Below, piece by piece: positions 24,800-36,680 of a DNA stretch of 64,000 nucleotides (position 1 is its first letter; each line of letters starts with the position of its first letter). Under the pieces are notes generated by a model that had not been told where the DNA came from, ran no database searches, and worked only from the letters and a program-made list of their open reading frames with translations. The DNA lies in contig CM065388.1 of NCBI GenBank assembly GCA_033060915.1, positions 30,592,001 to 30,656,000 of the forward strand, in the 5' to 3' direction. Both the position numbers and the translations under genes were made by a program. The stretch comes from Euryodendron excelsum. Lineage: Eukaryota; Streptophyta; Magnoliopsida; Ericales; Pentaphylacaceae.

Positions 24800-26510
24800 G
24801 CTTTAGGAAAGTGAGACGTTTTCATACTTTCCAAAAAACTCTATTTTCAAAAATCTCTCTTTCAACATGCTTTCCAAAAACTCTTCCTCCCAAAATTGTT
24901 TTCAAAAGCTCTCTTCAAAAATCTATATTTAAACTCCTTTCCAAAACACTCTCCTCAAAATTCCTTTCCTACAAACACTCCCTAGGTTTCCTTCCTAGAA
25001 AACGCCTTCCTCAAAATTCACTTTCCTTAAAACTCTTTCCAAAATGCTTCTTCTAAAATATCTTTCCAAAAGCTCTCTTTTTAAAACTCATTTTCTAGAA
25101 ACTCCTATCTAGGATTTCCTTCCAAAAACTTGTTTCCAAAAAACACACTTTCTAAAAATCCCTTTCCTTAGAGCTTAAGTCAAGCTCTAGAGTCACGATT
25201 AGGAGACCCTAATTTTTTGTCCAAAAATATGATTTTCAAACTTGCCTTAAGACTTAGGTTTCCAAAATCTCTTCTTTTCTACATCAAAATGATACATATT
25301 TCCAAAACCTATTTTCTACGTCAAAACTATACACCTCCGAATCTAGGGTTACTAAAACTTCCTTTTCCAAGTCCTTGTCAAATCAAATCTTCCTTCTAGA
25401 AAACCACATCCAATCTCCCGTTTAGGTTACTAGATCCAATCCTCCGTTTTTGGAAACAAAATCAAATTTTCTCTTTCAGAAACAAAATCCATTCTCTTCC
25501 TAATCCAAATCTTTCTTGATTCAACTCCTTCTTAATCTTCTGCTTTTCTAAATCTTAAGTTTTCAAAACTTGAACATAAAAGTCTTTCCTAAATTCTAAA
25601 ATTCAATTTTCAAATATTTTCTAATTCAACCTTTTCCTAATTCTACCCCTTTTCAAATCTTAATTTTCCAAATCTAAGTTTTCAAATCTTTCCTAAACTC
25701 AAACCTTTCCTAATCTCAAAATTTTCTAAAACTCAAACTTTAAAGCTTTCTAAATCCTAAACTTTCTAAATTCAAAACTTTCGAACTCCAAAATTTTCTA
25801 AGTTCTAAACTTTCCTAAACTTCATATCTTTCAAAGTCTAAACCTTTCCTCATTCCAACCTGTCTTAATTCCACATCCTTTCCAAAATTTAACTCCCAAA
25901 TCTAGATTTTCAAATCTTTCAAAAACTCAAACTTTGAATCTTCCAAAAATTCTAAAGCTTTCTAAATTCAAATCTTTCTAAAATTCTAAGCTTTCCAAAT
26001 TCAAAACTTTGTTAAGTTGAAACTTTCCAAATTCTAAACCTTTCTTAAACTAAACTTTTCCTAATTAAAAACATTTCTAGATTCAACATTTTCCTATTTC
26101 AAAACCTTTCTTAAAATAAAACTTTCCTAATTCGAAAACTTTCCTAAGTTGAAACTTTCCCAATTCTAAAACTTTCCTAAGTTGAAATTTTCCAAATGTG
26201 AAAACTTTCCTAAACCTAAAATGTTCCTAAGTTGAAATTTTTCTAAATCAACATCTTTCCTAATTCCAAGTTTCCTAATCTTCCAAGTCCAATATTCAAA
26301 TCAATTATTTTCTAAAATCTTTCCAAGTCAAATCCGATCTTTCTTTTCTAAGTTCCTAAGTCTAGGTTTCCTAAAACCAAGTCTTTCAAAACCAATCTTT
26401 TCAAATCTTCCAATAAAAGTCTAAATTTCCCTGCTCTTCCAATTCCAATCTAAATTTCAATTTCAACTCTTTTCCAAATCAACTCTTCTATTTTTAATCG
26501 GACTCTTGTC
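24800..26510 (+). repeat. G-depleted degenerate repeat in A 5' LTR
   Basis: About 1.7 kb made of variants of TTTCCTAAATTCAAAACTTTCC, with very few G residues on the element's sense strand. It lies downstream of the TATA box, hence in the transcribed leader. The same block is at 59150-60830 and, inverted, at about 30660-32580 and 44900-46790. Confidence 0.75.
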
Positions 26511-27317
26511 CGAACTATGACTGACCTGATTCCTCAAAAAGGATACGTTGGCAACCCTCATGGGTGCGGTCACAACATTTTTCAAATTTCTATTACTACA
26601 AAATCTTTCCAAATCTCCAATCTATTTTCAAACTTCCAATTTCAAATTTCTATTTCCAAATCTCTATTTTCAATTTCCAAAAGCCTTTTTCCAAATTCAA
26701 ACTTCTATCTCTTCCTTTTCAAATCAAATCAATTTCTTTCCAAATCTATTTTTCAATTCTCTTTTCTTTTCTTGCATATCATATATTATGTTAGTTGCTT
26801 TTCAAAAATTCCTTTCTAAAGTGGATAGGATTAAACAATAGTTAGTTGAAGACTCTCATAGGTGAATCTAGGGTAGATTGACATGTAGGTACCAAAAGGG
26901 CGGGGTAAGGTGATGACTTAGTGCGTCTTCCGTACATGTAACCAACCTGCGAACCTAAATCACTGTTTTCGAAAGACCAAAAGGAGTTATTTTTCTAAAA
27001 ATGGATTAATATTTTCTAAAGGTTGCTAAATAACCTGTTTTCTTAAAAACCCTTTCGCGAGGAGATATTTTCAAAATCTTTTTCCAAAAGCCTAAGTGTA
27101 GTCTTCGGATTATTATTAGTTTTTAGGTGACCTAACTCACCTTAATCAAGTTAGGTGGCGAGTCTAAATCTTTTCTAAAAGCCCTTTATTTAAATCTATT
27201 TCAATTCAAACCTAGTCGCACTCATTCTTGTAGGAGGGTGAGTTATAACGAGAGAGTACAATATTTTTCCTGCTTGTGTGTGTATTCCTCGAGTGCGAAA
27301 AATCTGGTTGCAACAGC

Positions 27318-27335
27318 TGGCGACTCCAATGGGGA
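27318..27335 (+). promoter_or_regulatory. Element A primer binding site
   Basis: TGGCGACTCCAATGGGGA starts two bases after the LTR end. This matches the style of primer sites known for Ogre/Tat elements. I could not check which tRNA it pairs with. Confidence 0.7.
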
Positions 27336-28848
27336 GACTTAGAGGGTTAGGCCATAGTCATGTCTCTTTATGCTTTACCCATGTAGAGTCTTCAATTAAC
27401 TTGTTCAATCCTATTCACTTTAAATTTTCAAAATTGTTTTAAAAAAAAATGCATGCATATTATCTTGTATTATGTTTGTCATCCACATACTAACCCTTGC
27501 ATCTTTTGTTTTGTAGGTGCACTTTTTGCTTAAGTTTTATTAACTGCTATGCATGAATGTGATGAATAGATGAATGGGAGTTGTTGGGCTCTTTTCTCCA
27601 CTTTCAAAAATCACACACACACTGCATGTGCACTTGCATTCTGCATACTTGCATAGTACCCTGATATGTCCTTTCTAGTTAGAAAGGGGGAACAGAAGAT
27701 TGGTTGTGGGCAAGATTCTGTGTCAGTTTCTTTGCTTACCGCCTCTTGATGGTTTCCCTGCTCGGATCACCAACCGATCATGGCACCACCTCGGGGAGTG
27801 GGCTTAGGTTTGAAGATCTGGGGATCGAGCCTTTTTAGGATGCATTAGTCAACCCTCAACCTCATACTCATATAGATATCATGTATAGTCAAACCTCTGC
27901 CTGATTTAAGACACGAGCACCATTTTCAAAACCACAAAAGAAAGGGCGACTGCTCTTACTTTTATTTATAACTGCTTATTCCTGTTGTTATAATGACTGT
28001 TTTCATACTGTTATAATGCCTGTTTAACTGCTCATGCATGCACGTTTACCTTGCTATTGCATTCTCTCTCCTTGTACTCCTTGCATATCCCTGCTCATGC
28101 ATTCAATATCCCATGTTAAGACAAGAGTTCCAAGTAACTCAAGTCACTACATTCTCATGCATATGATCAACCCGTTGAGAGTGACACCGAGGTCACTCTC
28201 CCTTGCGTTAAACCTACCCAAACCCTAAGGGTTCCCATGTAACCCTAAGGGACTCATGACATGAATACCAATACATTCCATAAGAGGGGCCCCAATCCCT
28301 CTATACCCACGGAGATAGGGTTGCCAAGAAGACAAGGGGCAATCAATCAACAAGGTCTCTCAGTGACCTCATCGACATCAAACCCAACGAAGGCAAATCC
28401 GAAGACTCAAGAGTAGTTTAGGTTTATCCTTTGTAAAACTAGATAGGTAGAAGTCCAAAGAAAAATGTTCCCCCTTCCCCCCTGTTGAAATGTATTTCAA
28501 TTCTTTTGTATCTTAAACTCAATTGACTCCTTTACCTTTAAGAATGAATGCATGGATGGCTGAAGGTTCCTACCTGACGGTAAGGTATCTGCATACAGGG
28601 GCAAATCCCCTATCTCCAAAAGTGGGCCAATGCATCATGTTTAGTTTCCCTCCTAAAAAGGGGCACCATAGGACACGCACTGCATAAAGCTCTCTAAAAA
28701 CCAGAAACTGACTTGCAATTGGTGTTTCTGTCTTTTTGTCTTTTCCTTTTTGTTTACAGAGGTCACCTTGCACTGAGTTAACATTGCTCCCAAGAAGGGG
28801 CAGCATCCACCTAGGGATCCCATTATCACCCGGCAAAGAGCATCACTG
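27336..28848 (+). mobile_element. Element A leader between PBS and gag
   Basis: 1.5 kb with no credible gene. It aligns in inverted orientation with element B's leader (42498-44047), for example the AGGGTTAGGCCATAGTCATGTCTC block after the PBS. Autonomous Ogre elements often have an extra ORF upstream of gag; I see none here. Confidence 0.65.
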
Positions 28849-29825
28849 ATGGCTGCTAACCCTGAAGAATCCTCTCAAGTTTCTTTGGAAGAAGTCAACG
28901 AAATGAAGACCAAGATGGATGAGATGCTCAAGCTTATTCAAACTATGGCTATGAAGGATGCTGCTGTAGTCCCATCACCATCTATGACTTCATCGAAGGA
29001 CCCTGAACCCTCTAATCCAAGGATTGTGCTTCAATCTGACAATGCTGGGAGCAATAAGGAGGATGCCAAGGGGATCAGTGCTGAAGAGGAAGAGACCATA
29101 TTGCTTTCACCTGCCGTAAAGAAGGCCCCCCTAGACCCTCTCAGTCTGAAAATCCAAGGGTTAGAGAATTTGCTGCGAAGTCTCCATGGCCACGACACTT
29201 ACGAGTTCACTTCCTATGATGAGCTCTATTTCTTCCCTGAACACCCGAGACCTGCTAGGTTTAAAATGCCCGACTTCTAGAAGTACAACGATACCGGCAA
29301 CCTCGTTGCTCATCTTGGTCTCTATGCTGGAGCGCTAAGTAGTCATGGCAATGATCCGAAACTCGTCATGCAGCTATTCCTACGCAGTCTTACGGGGTCT
29401 GCTCTACAATGGTTTACTCATTTGGACTTAAGAAAGATCACAACCTAGATCGAGCTTGTCAACGCATTTAAAGCCCAATATTGTCATAATATTGATCTTA
29501 CCTTTGACTAATGGTCCCTGATGACTATGAGCAAGGGTGAGAAGGAAAGCTTTAAAGGATACGCCCTGAGATGGAGGGAGGCCGCTGCACAAGTCAATCC
29601 CCCATTGGAAGAAAAAGAGTACGTACAACTATTCGTACATACTTTCCAGGGTATATTCTACGAGAAGCTCTGCAAAAGCATGAGAAAAAGCTTCTCCGAA
29701 TTGATCATGCAAGGGGAGATGATAGAAAAAGGTCTCAAGACAGGGAGGATTACGGACCCCTACGCCAAGATTGGAGAGTATACCGCCAACATAGCCAAGA
29801 AGGCGGCTAATACAAGGGGCACGAT
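28849..29825 (+). pseudogene. Element A gag, 5' part (interrupted by element B)
   Basis: Starts MAANPEESSQVSLEEVNEMK, followed by an acidic, charged N-terminal region with a predicted helical stretch (about residues 15-45). The retrotransposon gag core (LTGSALQWF, then AFKAQY and SFKGYALRWREAAAQ) spans about residues 180-270. In-frame stops: TAG at 29278, TAG near 29446 and TAA near 29509. Each is one base from a sense codon in B's copy, so the frame itself is preserved and decay is recent on this scale. Codon 326 is split by the insertion of element B, whose duplication ACGAT covers 29821-29825. The frame continues at 50480. It would form the retroelement's nucleocapsid if intact. Confidence 0.88.
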
Positions 29826-30659
29826 TGTCGCGCCCAGATTTTTCGCGCTCGAGGAATACTCACCCAAGCAGGAAAAATGTTGTACTCTCTCGTTAGAACT
29901 CACCCTCCTAAAAGAATGAGTGCGACTAGGTTTGAATTGAAAATTTGATTTGAATAAAGGGCTTTTCAAAAAGATTCGAAGTCGCCACCTAACTTGATTA
30001 AGGTGAGTTAGGTCACCTAAAAACTAAGAATAATCCGAAGACTACACTTAGGGTTCTTAGAAAATGATTTTTGAAAATATCACCTCAAGAGAGGGTTTTT
30101 AAGAAAACAGGTTGTTTGGCAACCTTTGGAAAACATTTAGCCCATTTTGAAAAATAACTCCTTTTGGTCCTTGAAATCAGTGATCTAGGTTCAGAGGTTG
30201 GTTACGTGTAGGGAAGACACACTAAGCTTTCACCCTACCCCGTCCTTTCGGTACCTACATGTCAATCTACCCTAGATTCACCTATGAGAGTCTTTAACTA
30301 ACTATAGTTCAATCCTTTCCATTTTAGAAAAACAATGATTGAAAAGAAACTAACATGATGCATGATATGCAAGTGCAAGTTAAGAGAATTGAAAAATAGA
30401 TTTGGAAAAAAGATTGATTTGAAATTGATTTGATTTGAAAATAGATTGTAAGAGATGGAATTGAAATTGAAAAGTTTGAAAAGTTGGAAATAGAAATTTG
30501 AAATTGAAATTTTGAAAATAGATTGGAATTTGAGATTTGAAAAATGTTATAACCGCACCCATGAGGGTGGAATTGAAAGTTTGAAAAGTATTGTGATCGC
30601 ACCTATGAAGGTTGCCTACGTATCCCTTCGGGGGAATCAGGTCAATTGTAGTTCGGACA

Positions 30660-32580
30660 AGAGTCCGATTGAAAATAGATTGATTTGAAGAGAGAGATTG
30701 AATTGAAAGAAAGAGATTGAATTGAAAACTGGATTTGATTTGAGATTAGAAGAGGAGATTGAAAATTGAAATTGAGAAGATTGGACTTGCTTTGGAAAGA
30801 TTGATTTTGGAAAGACTTGGTTTTAGGAAACCTAGACTTAGGAAAGAGAAGAGACTTAGAAAATATTTGACTTGACTTGGAAGGTTTAGGAAATTAGGGA
30901 AGATTGGATTTAGGAAATGTTTGAATTAGGAAATGTTCGATTTAGGAAGGTTTTAGAATTAGGAAAGTTTCAACTTAGGAAAGCTTTGAATTTGGAATGT
31001 TTCAACTTTAGGAAAGTTTTGAATTAAGAAAGTTTCGAATTAGGAAAGTTTTCAAATTAGGAAATTTTTTGAAATAGGAAAGTTTTGAAAATTGGAAAGT
31101 TTCGAGTTTAGAAAGTTTTCAAAAAAGGAAAGGTTTTAAGATTAGGAAAGTTCCCAAATTAGGAAAGTTTTGAAAATCGGAAAGTTTTGAATTTAGAAAT
31201 GTTTTGAATTAGGAAAAGTTTAGTTTAAGAAAGGCTTAGAATTTGGAAAGTTTCAAGTTAAGAAAGTTTTAAATTTTGTAATGTTTTGAAAAAGAGAAGT
31301 TTTGAATTTGGAAAGCTTTGAAAACAAGGAAGCTTTGAAAATAAGAAAGTTTCGTTTTAGGAAAGGTTTGAAAAAGGAAAGTTTTCAGTTTAGGAAATGT
31401 TTGAATTAAGAAAGTTTTGAGTTTAGAAAAGCCTTAGATTTAGAAAGATTTTGAAGTTTTGGAAAGTTTAGAATTTAGAAAGTTTGGAAGTTTAGAAAGA
31501 TTTAACTTGAGAAAGTTTCAAATTTAGAAAGTTTTGATTTTAGAAAGATTTGAAATTTAGAAAGTTTTAGAGTTTTGAATTTTAGAAAATCTTGAAATTA
31601 GGAAAGGTTTGAGTTTAGGAAAAGTTTGAAAACTTAGGTTTGAAAAGTTAAGATTTGAAAAGAAAATAGAATTAGGAAAGGGTTGAATAAAGAAAGATTT
31701 TTTTGTTCAAGTTTCTAGAAACTTAAGGTTTAGGAAAGTGGAAGTTTAGGAAGGACTTGAATTAGGAAAGATTTGGATTTGGAAGGGATTGGATTTGGTC
31801 TCTAAAAGAAAAGATTTGATTTTGTTTCCAAAAATGGAGGACGGCATCTAGTTTCCTAAACAGGGAGATTTGATTCGGTTTCCTAAAAGGAAGATAAGAT
31901 TTAGCAAGGATTTGGAAAAGGAGATTCTAGAAACCCTAGATTTGGAAAATTATAGTTTTGACGTAGAAAAGAGGTTTTGGAAACATGTATAGTTTGGATG
32001 TGAAAACAAGAGATTTTGAAAACCTAGGTTTGGGGCAAAGTTTGAAAATCATGTTTTTGGAAAGAAAAATAGGGTTTCCTAATTGTGGGCTCTAAGGCTT
32101 GACTTGGGCTCTAATGAAAGAGTTTTTGGAAAGTACGTTTTTGGGAAACGAAGGTTTTTCTAGAAGGGAATCCTAGGGAGGAATTTTTGGAAAGTGAATT
32201 TGAAGAGGGAGTTTTTGGAAAAAGATTTTAAAGAGGAGTTTTGGAAAGTGTGTTTTTAGAAACGTAGATTTTAGAAGGAAAATCCTAGAGAGGAAATTTC
32301 TAGAAGGAAGATTTTGGAAAGAGAGTTTTTTAGAAAGGTTTTTGGAGAGAGTTTTTAGGAAGGTGAATCTAGGGAGTGTTTTTAGAAAGTAAATTTTGAG
32401 GAAAAGATTTTGGAGAGGAGTGGAAAAAGAGAGTTTTGAAAAATAGATTTTGGAAGGGAGTTTTTGAAAACAATTTTGAAGAGGAGAGTTTTAGGAAAGT
32501 ATGTTGAAAAAGAGATTTTTTAAGAGAGAGTTTTTTGCAAAGTATGAAAATGTCTCACTTGCCTAAGAGATTTTTGAAGA
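30660..32580 (-). repeat. C-depleted (on +) degenerate repeat in B 3' LTR
   Basis: The inverted counterpart of the G-poor leader of A: variants of GGAAAGTTTTGAATTTAGAAAG with very few C residues on the plus strand. It is nearly identical to 44900-46790. Confidence 0.75.
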
Positions 32581-33485
32581 GAGAGTTTTTTGCAAAGTAT
32601 GAAAATGTCTCACTTTCCTAAAACGATTCTAACCATCAGAGGGCTAGAACCACTTTAAGAAAGTGGTTTTGGAAAACAATAAGATTTGAAAATATAGACC
32701 AAAAAGGTCACTTTTAATGTAACACTTTCCTAAAGCAACCCTAGCCATGGAAAGGCTAGAATCACCCTAGAATTGTGGTTTTGAAAACAAGTTTTTGAAA
32801 AAAGAGATTTTGATGCAATTTTGAATACAAGCTTGAAAACGATTTTGAAAACAACTTTGAAAACGGATTTTGGAAGATGCAAGATTATGATATGCACAAT
32901 ACAATTTGGGTTCGTGAACATACAAGGTTAAGGCTTCACCACATAATCAAGGGAGACAGACCCACGTGATCTTTGGGTAGACTAGAAGAAAGCCCCCGAC
33001 ACGGTGACTCTCCAATAGCCCAATCCTACACATGGACCGGGAATCTCCTTGTTTCAAGCATGCAAAGAAAGGGGGGGAAAGAGATGGGAGATTAAAATAG
33101 AGAAAACCCAAGTGGGTTAGGAGAGAGAAGAGAGAGGGGGGAAGTGCGAAAATTTAAATTGGGAGCCTATCGTATGTCTTGTTTATTTTACGCGCCGTGC
33201 TGTCTTCGGTCTTCGGTCTTTGTCTTGATCTTCACCTTCAGTCTTCAAGAGTTGTCTTTAAGCTTTAGATGGCAGCTCTTCAAGTCTTTGAAGGAGGGTT
33301 GAAGGCTAGTGTATGAATGTATGGGGGTGTATATGAGTGTATAGGAGGCTAGGGTTTGTGTAGGGTGGCTAGGGTTTGGAAAACCTAAGGTGGCTAGGGT
33401 TCTTGAGGTGCTCGAGCTCTGTATATCGAATTATATGATTTTTAGGTTGAATTGGCGGATCCTCTTCATGTTGAATGAGGCTCTG

Positions 33486-33493
33486 TATTTATA
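33486..33493 (-). promoter_or_regulatory. Element B 3' LTR TATA box
   Basis: TATAAATA on the minus strand within CTCTATAAATACAGAG, identical to the right LTR. Reading out of this LTR would go leftward into A's gag on the antisense strand. Confidence 0.6.
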
Positions 33494-33959
33494 GAGGTTG
33501 GACAACACTGGCGCCTGTTGCAGTGGCGCCAAGCTAAAATTCCTTCTGGCGCCACTAGGACTGGCGCTAGGCCAAATATTGGCTTGGCGCCACTACAAGT
33601 GGCGCCAGCCAATTAGGAAACTATTAAGGTTGGCAAGCAACGTATCTTTGACTAGATTTGGGCGCCTGTACTAGTGACTACCATGTAATCTTTAGCCTGG
33701 CTTCACTAGGAGTGACTCCGGAAAGTCCGAGAATGATTTGAAGGAGCCGGGAATAACCCGGAAGGCCGAAAAGGAGCAGGAACACTTAAAATAGTGTCCT
33801 GGTGGTATTTGACTTAAAAAGTGACGACAAAATGTGTCGGAAAGGTTGACCGGGCCTTTAGGGGCAAGACGGTCAATCGGACTAGGAAGCTGCCGGGGCG
33901 AACTCAGATTGTCCCGGAAGAAGACTTAGGATCTGAAAACATTATTTAGAATGTTCCCA

Positions 33960-34330
33960 GAGGTTACCGGTTTGATTTCCAGAGCCGGTGTGGACGGAAA
34001 AGGAGACTAGTCCACCAGGGGCAAAACGGTCATTTCACACCGGGTTGGCCGGAACTGACTCAGAATGATTCGAAAAGGTAAGAGTAGGTTGAGAACACTA
34101 TAAAAAGTAGTCTCAGGGGCTTACCGGTTTGATATCCAGAGCCGGTGTGGTCGGAAAAGGAGACTGGCTCTATAGGGGCAAAACGGTCATTTTGTATCGG
34201 GTTGGCCGGAACTGACTCAGAATGATCCGAAAAGGTAAAGGAAGGTTGAGAATACTATAAAAAGTATTCTCAGGACATTACCGGTTTGATACCCAGAGCC
34301 GGTGTGGTTCCCGGGGCTTTCGGATGCCTA
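33960..34330 (-). repeat. 157-bp direct repeat with ACCGG/CCGGT stem motif
   Basis: TTACCGGTTTGAT recurs at about 33964, 34121 and 34278, exactly 157 bp apart. Each copy carries ACCGG and CCGGT separated by about 14 bases, able to form a short stem, followed by a GGGGCAAAACGGTCATTT block. A, C and the left-edge LTR have the same module. Confidence 0.7.
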
Positions 34331-34562
34331 GGAGCAAAATAGTCATCTTGACCGGAAAGTCTCGAACAAGGTCCTAAGGGCAGTCTGGTCATTTTTCACC
34401 GAAGTGGGCAAACAGACACTGGTGTTGACCTGGGTTTTGAGTGTTTCCACCACTCTAACGGCGGTTGTCGTGACAGAGGGGTTTGTTGCCAATTCCCTAT
34501 ATCGACCTATTTGTGAGTATTTCCGCTACTCAACGGTTTTGTGAGTAGTTTCATTACTCGGA

Positions 34563-35643
34563 CCATCTTGAGGAATAAACTGTCTCGAGAGAGGGATTGG
34601 AAAGGGGACTTACCATCTCCAAAGAGACATGCCTGCATTGGAACCGTCTCGAGGAATAAACTGTCTCGAGAGTGAGATTGGAAAGGGGACTTATCGTCTC
34701 CGAAGAGATGTGCCTGGAATGGAACCGTCTCGAGGAATAAATTGTCTCGAGAGTGGGATTGGAAAGGCGTCTTACCGTCTCCGAAGAGATGTGCTTGGAT
34801 TGGAACCGTCTCGAGGAATAAACTGTCTCGAAAGTGGGATTGGAAAGGGGACTTATCGTCTCCGAAAAGACGTGCCTGGAATAGAATCGTCTCGAGGAAT
34901 AAACTGTCTCGATAGTGGGATTGGAAAGGGGTCTTACTGTCTCCGAAGAGACGTGCTTGGATTGGAACCGTCTTGAGGAATAAACTGTCTCGAGAGTGGG
35001 ATTGGAAAGGGGACTTATCATCTCCGAAGAGACGTGCTTGGAATGAAACCATCTCGAGGAATGAACTGTCTCGAGAGTGGGATTTGAAAGGGGTCTTACC
35101 ATCTCCTAAGAGACGTGGCTGGATAGGAACTGTCTTGAGAGTGGGATTGGAAAGGGGACTTATCGTCTCCGAACAGACGTGCCTGGAATGGAACCGTCTC
35201 AAGGAATAAACTGTCTCGAGAGTGGGATTGGAAAGGGGTCTTACCGTCTCCAAAGAGACGTGCCTGGATTGGAACCGTCTCGACGAATAAACTGTCACGA
35301 GAGTGGGATTGGAAAGGGGACTTATCGTCTCCGAAGAGACGTGCCTGGAATGGAACCGTCTCGAGGAATAAACTGTCTCGAGAGTGGGATTGAAAAGGGG
35401 TCTTACCATCTCTGAAGAGACGTGCCTGGATTGGAATCGTCTCGAGGAATAAACTGTCTCGAGAGTGGGATTGGAAAGGGGTCTTACCGTCTTCGAAAAG
35501 ACGTGCCTGGATTGGAACCGTCTCGAGGAATAAACTGTCTCGAGAGTGGGATTGGAAAGGGGACTTATCATCTCCGAAGAGACGTGCCTGGAATGGAACC
35601 GTCTCGAGGAATAAACTGTCTCGAGAGTGGGATTGGAAAGGGG
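34563..35643 (-). repeat. 81-bp tandem array in B 3' LTR
   Basis: About 13 units of 81 bp. On the sense (minus) strand each has CGTCTCTTCGGAGACGG, a hairpin with a TTCG loop, then GTAAG or ATAAG, plus two CTCGAG-type palindromes. Two unit variants tend to alternate (ending GGAATGG or GGATTGG), a 162-bp higher-order pattern. One unit near 35101-35160 is shortened. Because 81 is a multiple of three, both strands show long open frames (up to 354 codons) that I regard as spurious. Confidence 0.92.
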
Positions 35644-36680
35644 TTCGAACAGTCACGGCATTTTGGAGAAATTCTGCAAATTTGAGAGATTCTGCGTGGG
35701 ACTTGACTTGAACCTTAAAGGGGCACCTTTTGGAGACCACGGGTGATTGCCGGAAGGAGATCACGTCGCCGAAAAAGTCGCCGGAAGAGAAGATTTTGCC
35801 AAAGAACTCCCGAGAAGTGAGTTTTCAAATTTTGTTGATTTTGATGTGTAGAACCTCGTTTGAATCATGTGAATAGTGGAAATTGATATTTTGATATGCT
35901 TTTGAACACTTTGATGATGTTGTTTTTGTATTTTGATGCTTGTTTGAATGAATTTGAGTGATTTTTCATGATTATGCAAAGAGGGTTTTCTGCAGGAATA
36001 GGAAATCTGCTCCTACGGGCATGGGCATTGGGTTTTCTGGCCATGTTTTTGTGCAATGTGTCTTAAAAAAATGTATTTCACAATCGTATGAAGTTTCGTG
36101 ATTTTTTGAAAACACGGTGAATTTTTGATTTTTTGAAAAATAGAAAAATATTTAGAAAATTAGAAAATTCAAGAAATTGATGAAATTTTTAAAGTTTGAA
36201 ATTTGGAAAAGGATTGGAATATTTTTGAAAACATTTGAGGTGATTTTGAAAAATTTCAGAAGATGTTTGAAAACCATTGATTTATTTGAAAAATTAAACA
36301 TGTGTTTTGAAAATTTTGAAAAATTGAAAAGTGTGCACGGGTGCGATTGTCATGTGATTGTGGCGTTCGTATTTGTGTTGATGTCATGGGTGTTGTAGGG
36401 GCCATTTTTAAACGGGACTCTACCGAAATTTTTAGAAATTATGGAAAGAATTGGTTTAAGTTTTAGAAATAAAATATTTTTTGATGGAAAAAGGCAGAGA
36501 ACCCTTGAAACTCAGTTTAAAGTTGGAAAATCAAGATGTGCATGTAGGAAATTTGTTTTGACTTATCATTCAAAGTTTTTTTTTTTTTTTTTTTTGTGTT
36601 AGTTGTTTATTTTATTTTACTGTTATTTAAACTACATGGATGGTATATTAACATCACTTACCTTGGCTTACCTTTTCAAG
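35644..36680 (-). mobile_element. Element B 3' untranslated region, partly deleted
   Basis: Matches, inverted, A's 55284-56300: the CTCACTT...TCTTCTCTTCCG block, the TTTTGAACA...GATGTTGTTTTTG block, and a T/A-rich stretch with poly-T at 36578-36595. Everything from about the CCAAAATGCC block to the LTR start has been deleted at 35643. There is no gene apart from the promoter region of the PMD gene that reads rightward. Confidence 0.7.

Larger units (their letters stand above)
22158..27315 (+). repeat. Element A 5' LTR
   Basis: 5158 bp from TGTAAGCACC to ...GGTTGCAACA. In order: U3 start, a 47-bp tandem array, blocks carrying ACCGG...CCGGT inverted motifs, a TATA box at 24099, a gene-like leader with CT-rich tracts, a 1.7-kb G-poor stretch, and a conserved 3' end block (CTGATTCC...GGATACG, GGTACC, GTGACCTAAC). 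Its length is typical of Ogre/Tat LTRs. Open frames within it are incidental. Confidence 0.92.
29826..35643 (-). repeat. Element B 3' LTR, truncated
   Basis: Begins TGTCGCGCCCAGATTTTT on the plus strand (the LTR 3' end) and runs through all family blocks into the 81-bp array, then stops at about 35643. There it joins directly to 3' untranslated sequence. The LTR 5' end (about 240 bp), part of the array, and the polypurine tract are missing. This deletion came after insertion, since the outer end and target duplication are intact. Confidence 0.88.

Noticed and set aside
26517..26841. Three overlapping frames rich in Phe, Ser and Asn (also at 30324-30602, 44540-44891 and 60855-61171)
   Set aside because: Low-complexity G-poor LTR sequence opens several frames at once; the same DNA recurs in every LTR and encodes nothing recognisable.
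34563..35643. CRISPR-like array
   Set aside because: The whole 81-bp unit repeats with no unique spacers, and the setting is a plant LTR.
34507..35764. Long open frames (354, 222 and 182 codons) on the minus strand made of 27-residue repeats
   Set aside because: They follow from an 81-bp tandem array, a multiple of three, with few stops. Open frames exist on both strands and in several frames at once, and the right LTR shows the same, so there is no sign of a real repeat protein.
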